DNA from: Cupriavidus campinensis
Lineage (GTDB): Bacteria > Pseudomonadota > Gammaproteobacteria > Burkholderiales > Burkholderiaceae
Assembly: GCF_905397395.1 (NCBI RefSeq)
Contig: NZ_CAJPVH010000055.1
Span: 1 to 34,345, forward strand
Length of the DNA stretch: 34,345 nt
Reading direction: 5' to 3'
This document shows positions 29,876-34,345 of this stretch, piece after piece (positions within the stretch are counted from its first letter, which is position 1; the number at the start of each line of letters is the position of its first letter). A program made the position numbers and the translations under genes. The notes below the pieces were generated by a model. The model ran no database searches and was not told where the DNA came from. It saw only the letters and a list, made by a program, of their open reading frames with translations.

Positions 29876-30730
29876 ATGGAACTGATTACGTGGAATATCC
29901 AATGGGGGCGCGGGGCGGACGGCAAGGTCGACCTCGCCCGCATCGTCGACACCATGCAGGGCATGGCCGATGCCGATGTGATCTGCCTGCAGGAGGTCAC
30001 GCGCGGTTTCACCGACATGGCCGGCAACCCCAGCCGCGATCAGGTGGCCGAGCTGACCGCGCTGCTGCCCGGCTATCGCGTCATCTTCGCGCCCGGCGTC
30101 GATCGCACCGGGAACGATGGCAGCCATCGCCAGATCGGCAACGTAGTGGCCACGCGGCTGGCGGTGCGGGAGGTCTTCCGCCATGCACTCCCCTGGCCGG
30201 CCGACCCGGAAGTGGCGTCGATGCCACGTGTGGCGCTCGACGTCACGGTGCAGATCGGGGCGCGGCGCCTGCGTGTGATCTCCACGCATCTGGAGTTCTA
30301 TTCGAAGCTGCAACGCGAGGCCCAGGCCGTTGCCCTGCGCGCGTGGCACAAGGAGGCGTGCGACCACGCCCGTCGGCCCGGCAAATCGGAATCACGCCCC
30401 GGCCCGTTCACGCCGGAACCCCGGCCGATCGAAGCGATCCTGTGCGGCGACTTCAACGCCAAGCCGGAAGATGTGGCCTACCGCACCATGCTGGAGCGCT
30501 ATCCGGATGCCACGCCGAACTGGCACGACGCGTGGGTCCACACCCATCCAGGCCAGCCTCATGCGCCGACCTGCGCCCTCTATGACAAGAAACAATGGCC
30601 GGAGCCGCCCTTCGCGTGCGATTTCGTCTTCGTGACGGAGAATTTGCTCGCCGATGTGCAACGTTGCGAAGTCAACAGCGAGACCGATGCCTCGGACCAC
30701 CAGCCCATCCACCTGACGCTGGACGCCTAA
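29876..30730 (+). CDS. Endonuclease/exonuclease/phosphatase family protein
   Basis: The 284 residues show all metal and catalytic motifs of the EEP fold: LITWNIQWGRG, DVICLQEV, RVISTHLEF, ILCGDFNAKP and a final SDHQPIHL. The family includes DNA repair nucleases, phosphodiesterases and lipid phosphatases; the substrate is not readable here. No signal peptide is seen, so it is probably cytoplasmic. AAGGAAGG just before the ATG fixes the start. It converges on a 3'-5' exonuclease gene with only 11 bases between stops. Confidence 0.88.
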   Translation: MELITWNIQWGRGADGKVDLARIVDTMQGMADADVICLQEVTRGFTDMAGNPSRDQVAELTALLPGYRVIFAPGVDRTGNDGSHRQIGNVVATRLAVREVFRHALPWPADPEVASMPRVALDVTVQIGARRLRVISTHLEFYSKLQREAQAVALRAWHKEACDHARRPGKSESRPGPFTPEPRPIEAILCGDFNAKPEDVAYRTMLERYPDATPNWHDAWVHTHPGQPHAPTCALYDKKQWPEPPFACDFVFVTENLLADVQRCEVNSETDASDHQPIHLTLDA

Positions 30731-30741
30731 CGGCGTCGGGC

Positions 30742-31584
30742 CTAGATCTCGGGCTCTTCCTCGTCCTCGGGGCTCATCGGCTGAAGCTGGAAGGCGCGCA
30801 AGTACTGCATCCACTGCTCGCCCGGCAGCTCCGCCAGCGACTCCTGCACCAGCGACACTTCCATGTCGAACTCGCGCGGCGTCAGCCCGCCGCGCATCAA
30901 CTGGAAGCGGCAGTACATCAGGTAGGTGTTGACGACGTCGGTCTCGCAATAATCGCGAATCGCGGCGAGCTGGCCTTGCTGGTAGGCCTCCCAGACCTTG
31001 CTGCCGTCCATCCCCATCTTGCCCGGGAAGCCGCACAGCTTGGCCAGGTCGTCGAGCGGCGCGCTGGCCCGTGGCTGGTACATCGCCAGCAGGTCCATCA
31101 GATCCAGATGCCGCATGTGATAGCGGCTGATGTAGTTATTCCATTTGAAGTCGCGGCTGTCGTCGTCGCGGCCCTCGCCCATTTCCCAGTAGCGCGGCGC
31201 GCTGACACCGTTGATCAGTCCACGATAGTGGAGCACGGGCAGGTCGAAGCCGCCGCCATTCCACGACACCAGTTGCGGGCTGTAGCGCGCAATCAGTTCG
31301 TAGAATTTCTGGATCAGCGTGGCCTCGCCGTCCTCGAGCGTGCCGAGCGAGCCGACATGGAAGACGGCGGAGCCATCGCGCTGCGTGCGGCGCAGCACAC
31401 AGGAAATGGCGGCCACGCGCTGCAGGTGGTGCGGCAGGAAATCGGAGCCGGTCTTGTCCCGGCGGGCGGCAAACGCATGCTCGGCGACTTCGGCGTCGCT
31501 CATCGATGCGGGATGCTCATGCAAACGGCGCAGGCCGGCGACATCGGGAATCGTCTCGATGTCGAATACCAGCACAGGGGTCAT
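30742..31584 (-). CDS. Predicted 3'-5' exonuclease, PolB-exonuclease-like (DEDD)
   Basis: The 280 residues follow the ribonuclease-H-like DEDD exonuclease plan: VLVFDIETIPD (motif I, Asp and Glu), LVSWNGGGFDLPVLHYR (motif II) and IRDYCETDVVNTYLMY (motif III, Asp and Tyr). It resembles the stand-alone exonuclease group related to the proofreading domain of DNA polymerase B. DNA or RNA as substrate is open. The ATG overlaps the rpoS stop as ATGA, so it is co-translated with rpoS and probably shares its stress control. It ends in an acidic tail. Confidence 0.87.
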   Translation of the reverse strand: MTPVLVFDIETIPDVAGLRRLHEHPASMSDAEVAEHAFAARRDKTGSDFLPHHLQRVAAISCVLRRTQRDGSAVFHVGSLGTLEDGEATLIQKFYELIARYSPQLVSWNGGGFDLPVLHYRGLINGVSAPRYWEMGEGRDDDSRDFKWNNYISRYHMRHLDLMDLLAMYQPRASAPLDDLAKLCGFPGKMGMDGSKVWEAYQQGQLAAIRDYCETDVVNTYLMYCRFQLMRGGLTPREFDMEVSLVQESLAELPGEQWMQYLRAFQLQPMSPEDEEEPEI

Positions 31585-32756
31585 AAAACGGCGTCCTTCC
31601 TGACACCTTGCGAAGCGAAATGCCGCTTGAGCTTGACCAGCGCTTCCTGCTGGATCTGGCGCACGCGCTCGCGCGTCAGACCCATTTCCTCAGCCAGCTC
31701 TTCAAGCGTGGCCGGCTCGATGTGGTTCAGGCCGAAGCGGCGCTCCACCACATAGCGATGCTTCTCCGACAGGCGGGCCAGCCAGAGTTTCATCAGGTTT
31801 TCCAACTCGCGGTGGGCCACTTCCTGGTCGGGCGCGGCGTTGTGCTCGTCGGAAAGGAAATCGAGCAGGCTGGAGCCCGGGTCGAGATCGAACGGCGTAT
31901 CGAGCGAGGTGGTATGTTCATTGAGTGCCAGCACGTCCTGCACCTCGTCAGGCGTCTTTCCGAGGAGATGTGCAATGTCCTCGAGGCTGGCGTCGCGGCC
32001 ATCGGTGCCACCTTTTTCAAGATGACGCTTGGCACGCAGTACCTGGTTAAGCTCGCGAATCACGTGCACCGGCAACCGCACCGTGCGGGCCTGGTTCATG
32101 ATCGCGCGCTCGATGCTCTGGCGGATCCACCACGTGGCATAGGTGGAAAAGCGGAAGCCACGGGTCGGATCAAACTTCTCGATGGCGTGCATCAGGCCGA
32201 GGTTGCCTTCCTCGATCAGATCGAGCAGCGGCACGCCACGATTCAGATAGCCCTTGGCGATGCTCACCACGAGGCGCAGGTTGCGCTCGATCATTACCTG
32301 CCGCGCAGAGAAATCCCCGCCCTTGGCCAGCGTGGAGAAATGGAGTTCCTCCGGCGCGGACAGCAGCGGCTTGATGCTGATGCGGTTCAGGTAGTGCTGG
32401 ACGGTGTCAGCCGCGAGTTCCGTGTGGAGCACGGTCTTGAAGTCGTCGTGCTCGGGCGCGGCCTCGGCGGCTTCTTCTTCCTCTTCCTCGTCCTCGGCTT
32501 CCTCGTCGTCGCCCTCGTCGGCGGCGGCGATATCTACGCGCAGATCGGTGGCGAGATCGGTGTCACGCAGGCCGGCACGCGCAACGGGCGTGATCGGCTC
32601 GTCGGTGGCCGGGACCATTTCGGCGGCAGGATCGTCGCCAAAGACCTCGGCGTCCACCACGTCGGCAGATTTCGCCACACCAGCCTTTCCTTCCGGCTGC
32701 TTGGGACGACGGGTCCTGCTGACAACTCCGGATGAGACAGTTTTCTGGCGTGGCAT
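31581..32756 (-). CDS. rpoS: RNA polymerase sigma factor RpoS
   Basis: RpoS is the stationary-phase and general stress sigma factor. The 391 residues have region 1.2 (DTVQHYLNRISIKPLLSAPEE), region 2 (NLRLVVSIAKGYLNRG, DLIEEGNLGLMHAIEKFDP, FSTYATWWIRQSIERAI), region 3 and region 4 (LEELAEEMGLTRERVRQIQQEAL). It is about 60 residues longer than E. coli RpoS (330), owing to an N-terminal tail with a run of Asp/Glu near 80-105. GAGG just before the ATG supports the start. nlpD is 6 bases upstream, and in E. coli the main rpoS promoter lies inside nlpD; I cannot point to it here. Confidence 0.95.
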   Translation of the reverse strand: MPRQKTVSSGVVSRTRRPKQPEGKAGVAKSADVVDAEVFGDDPAAEMVPATDEPITPVARAGLRDTDLATDLRVDIAAADEGDDEEAEDEEEEEEAAEAAPEHDDFKTVLHTELAADTVQHYLNRISIKPLLSAPEELHFSTLAKGGDFSARQVMIERNLRLVVSIAKGYLNRGVPLLDLIEEGNLGLMHAIEKFDPTRGFRFSTYATWWIRQSIERAIMNQARTVRLPVHVIRELNQVLRAKRHLEKGGTDGRDASLEDIAHLLGKTPDEVQDVLALNEHTTSLDTPFDLDPGSSLLDFLSDEHNAAPDQEVAHRELENLMKLWLARLSEKHRYVVERRFGLNHIEPATLEELAEEMGLTRERVRQIQQEALVKLKRHFASQGVRKDAVL

Positions 32757-32762
32757 GAAACC

Positions 32763-33644
32763 TCACTGTGGCGGCAGATACCGCATCGGATCGACCGGTT
32801 TTCCGTTCTTGCGAACCTCAAAGTGCAGCTTGACCCTGTCAGTATCACTGTTACCCATTTCGGCAATCTTCTGGCCCTTGCGGACCATTGACTGCTCTGC
32901 CACCAGCACCTTGTCGTTATGACCGTAGGCGGTGAGATACGTGTCGTTGTGTTTGATGATGACAAGATTCCCGTAGCCGCGCAAGGGGCCTACGTGAATC
33001 ACCCTACCCTCGTCGGCAGCGAGCACGGCATCGCCTTTTTTGCCAGCGATATCAATGCCTTTGTTACCTTTGTCATCAAATTTCCCAATCAGCTGACCGC
33101 TGGCCGGCCAGGACAGGCGCACGTCGCCAGCCGGGGCCGAAGCCGCTGCCGCCGCCGATGCACCGGCCGAGGGCGTGGCGGCCGGCACCGAGGCCGCTGC
33201 CGTGGTGCCGGAGGGGGTTCCCACAGGGGTGCCAACCGGACGCGCAGCGTCAATCGGCTGCGACTGTACCGTGCCAGGCGCCACTGGCACCGTGGCTACG
33301 CCCGGAGCCGCGTTCGGGTCGGCGCTCGGCGGCACGACGCGCAGCAGTTGACCCACCTCGATCTGATTCGCGTTACCGATATTGTTCCAGGACGCCACGT
33401 CGCGATACGACTGCCCGTTCTCGAGCGCGATACGGTAAAGGGTATCGCCTCGCTTGACCCGATAGTATCCAGGCGGGGCGGGCTCCACCGGCGCGGCGCC
33501 CTGTCCACCTGCGGTGGAGGTGCGGTCCACCACCGGGGCGGGCATGGGCGAATTGGCGCAGGCGGCCAGCAGGGCGACGAGCGCGGTGACGGTAAAACGT
33601 TGTCCCAAACGTGCGAAATGTTCCGATTTCACGATGTTGTGCAT
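32763..33644 (-). CDS. nlpD: LytM-type amidase activator lipoprotein NlpD
   Basis: NlpD activates cell-wall amidases at the division site. The 293 residues have a lipoprotein signal ending in LAAC (Cys29), a LysM domain near 60-104 (YRVKRGDTLYRIA, NQIEVGQLLRV), an Ala/Pro/Thr-rich linker and a C-terminal LytM/M23 domain. That domain looks catalytically dead: the first zinc His region reads GNKGIDIA without His, and the HxH motif is reduced to KLHFEVR. This matches known NlpD and EnvC activators. It sits 8 bases after pcm and 6 before rpoS. Confidence 0.93.
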   Translation of the reverse strand: MHNIVKSEHFARLGQRFTVTALVALLAACANSPMPAPVVDRTSTAGGQGAAPVEPAPPGYYRVKRGDTLYRIALENGQSYRDVASWNNIGNANQIEVGQLLRVVPPSADPNAAPGVATVPVAPGTVQSQPIDAARPVGTPVGTPSGTTAAASVPAATPSAGASAAAAASAPAGDVRLSWPASGQLIGKFDDKGNKGIDIAGKKGDAVLAADEGRVIHVGPLRGYGNLVIIKHNDTYLTAYGHNDKVLVAEQSMVRKGQKIAEMGNSDTDRVKLHFEVRKNGKPVDPMRYLPPQ

Positions 33645-33652
33645 AGTTCGAC

Positions 33653-34345
33653 TCAGATGGTGCCCGATTTTAAGGGCACAAAGAAAACGGCTTCAAGCGC
33701 GGTCCTGTGAAACCGATGCCGGTTCAGGCGCTCGATCAGCAAGAGTTGCTGGGTGACGGTCTGGCCGGGGCCGCCCGGGGCGGATGCCACCACCGGGGCG
33801 ATCAGCCGGCCGCCAATCGCGAGTTGCCCGAGCAGCGCCTCGGGCACGTCCATCCCGGCGGCGGCCAGGATGATGGCGGAAAACGGCGCGGCCTGCGGCA
33901 GCCCGAGCATGCCATCGCCGTAGTGCAGGCGGATGTTGGGCACGCGCAGCGGGCGGAGGTTCGCCTTCGCCTGTTCGTGTAGCGGACGAATCCGTTCGAT
34001 AGAGAACACTTCCTGCGCGACGAGGCTCAGCACGGCGGCCTGATAGCCGCAGCCGGTGCCGATTTCCAGCACCCGCGCAAGCGGCTGGTCTGGCGTAAGA
34101 CCCTCGCGCAGCAGTTCGATCATGCGCGCCACCACCGACGGCTTGGAGATGGTCTGCTGATGGCCGATTGGCAGCGCAGCATCTTCGTAGGCTTGCGAGG
34201 CCAGCCCCGGCTCCATGAACAGGTGGCGCGGCACCGTGGCGATGGCGCTCAGCACGCGCTCGTCGCGGATGCCGCCGGCACGCAGCCGCGACGCCAACGC
34301 AGTGCGGGCGCGGTCGGACGCCATGCCGCCCCCGCCCGCCGTGGC
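33653..34345 (-). CDS. pcm: Protein-L-isoaspartate O-methyltransferase (5' end may lie outside the window)
   Basis: Pcm repairs isoaspartyl residues in aged proteins with S-adenosylmethionine. Family motifs are VPRHLFMEPGLASQAYEDAALPIGHQQTISKPSVVARMIELL, with the SAM loop VLEIGTGCGYQAAVLS and the later GDGMLGLPQAAPFSAII. The first ATG in the window (34324) would give 223 residues, near the E. coli length of 208. The frame stays open to the window edge, however, and relatives in this family often carry a Pro/Ala-rich N-terminal extension, so the true start may be further upstream. Order pcm-nlpD-rpoS matches E. coli. Confidence 0.9.
   Translation of the reverse strand, partial: ATAGGGGMASDRARTALASRLRAGGIRDERVLSAIATVPRHLFMEPGLASQAYEDAALPIGHQQTISKPSVVARMIELLREGLTPDQPLARVLEIGTGCGYQAAVLSLVAQEVFSIERIRPLHEQAKANLRPLRVPNIRLHYGDGMLGLPQAAPFSAIILAAAGMDVPEALLGQLAIGGRLIAPVVASAPGGPGQTVTQQLLLIERLNRHRFHRTALEAVFFVPLKSGTI

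Noticed and set aside
32763..33644. NlpD as an active metallopeptidase
   Set aside because: The first zinc His is replaced and the HxH motif is incomplete, so it is best read as an amidase activator.

Overview
The window is a high-GC stretch of ordinary bacterial core chromosome. Protein sequences and gene order (rlmN-pilW-rodZ-ispG-hisS-yfgM-bamB-der-hfq-hflX-hflK-hflC-hisZ-purA, plus pcm-nlpD-rpoS) point to a beta-proteobacterium of the family Burkholderiaceae, most like Cupriavidus or Ralstonia; this is judged from recalled family sequences, not from a search. There is one tRNA gene and no rRNA. I see no insertion sequence, prophage, CRISPR array, toxin-antitoxin pair or defence island.

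Layout. 1-5.4 kb: a partial leftward gene (probably hrpA) diverges from argA across a 23-bp gap; then yggX, a two-way terminator, rpiA (leftward) and tal (rightward). 3.9-8.1 kb: the leftward unit rnr-rlmB-cobB. 8.1-9.6 kb: a rightward tRNA-Leu(CAG) with a near-ideal promoter and a strong terminator, then an Rrf2-type regulator and an NAD(P)-binding protein that share an operator-like element. 9.7-27.3 kb: sixteen consecutive leftward genes from ndk to a phosphoribosyltransferase, covering RNA modification, pilus assembly, cell shape, isoprenoid synthesis, tRNA charging, outer-membrane assembly, ribosome assembly, RNA chaperoning, membrane proteolysis control, histidine and purine synthesis. 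27.6-30.7 kb: a rightward Bax-inhibitor-1 membrane protein, a leftward rlmD and a rightward endonuclease/exonuclease/phosphatase protein. 30.7-34.3 kb: a leftward stress cluster pcm-nlpD-rpoS-exonuclease with spacings of 8 and 6 bases and an ATGA overlap.

How the genes work together. Many act on RNA and translation (rnr, rlmB, rlmN, rlmD, hfq, der, hflX, hisS, tRNA-Leu). Histidine and purine supply are linked by hisZ and purA. Envelope functions (hflKC, bamB, yfgM, rodZ, pilW, nlpD) are interleaved with them.

The most interesting material is regulatory. (1) A perfect palindrome gives a TATAAT box on both strands between hrpA and argA and sits just upstream of both ATGs, so both mRNAs may be leaderless. 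(2) A perfect 12-bp inverted repeat encloses the rlmB start codon and has TACAAT as its loop. (3) The same gapped dyad occurs upstream of the Rrf2 regulator, centred on its -10 box, and again upstream of the neighbouring oxidoreductase. I found no wholly new multi-gene system, and these signals are hypotheses read from sequence.
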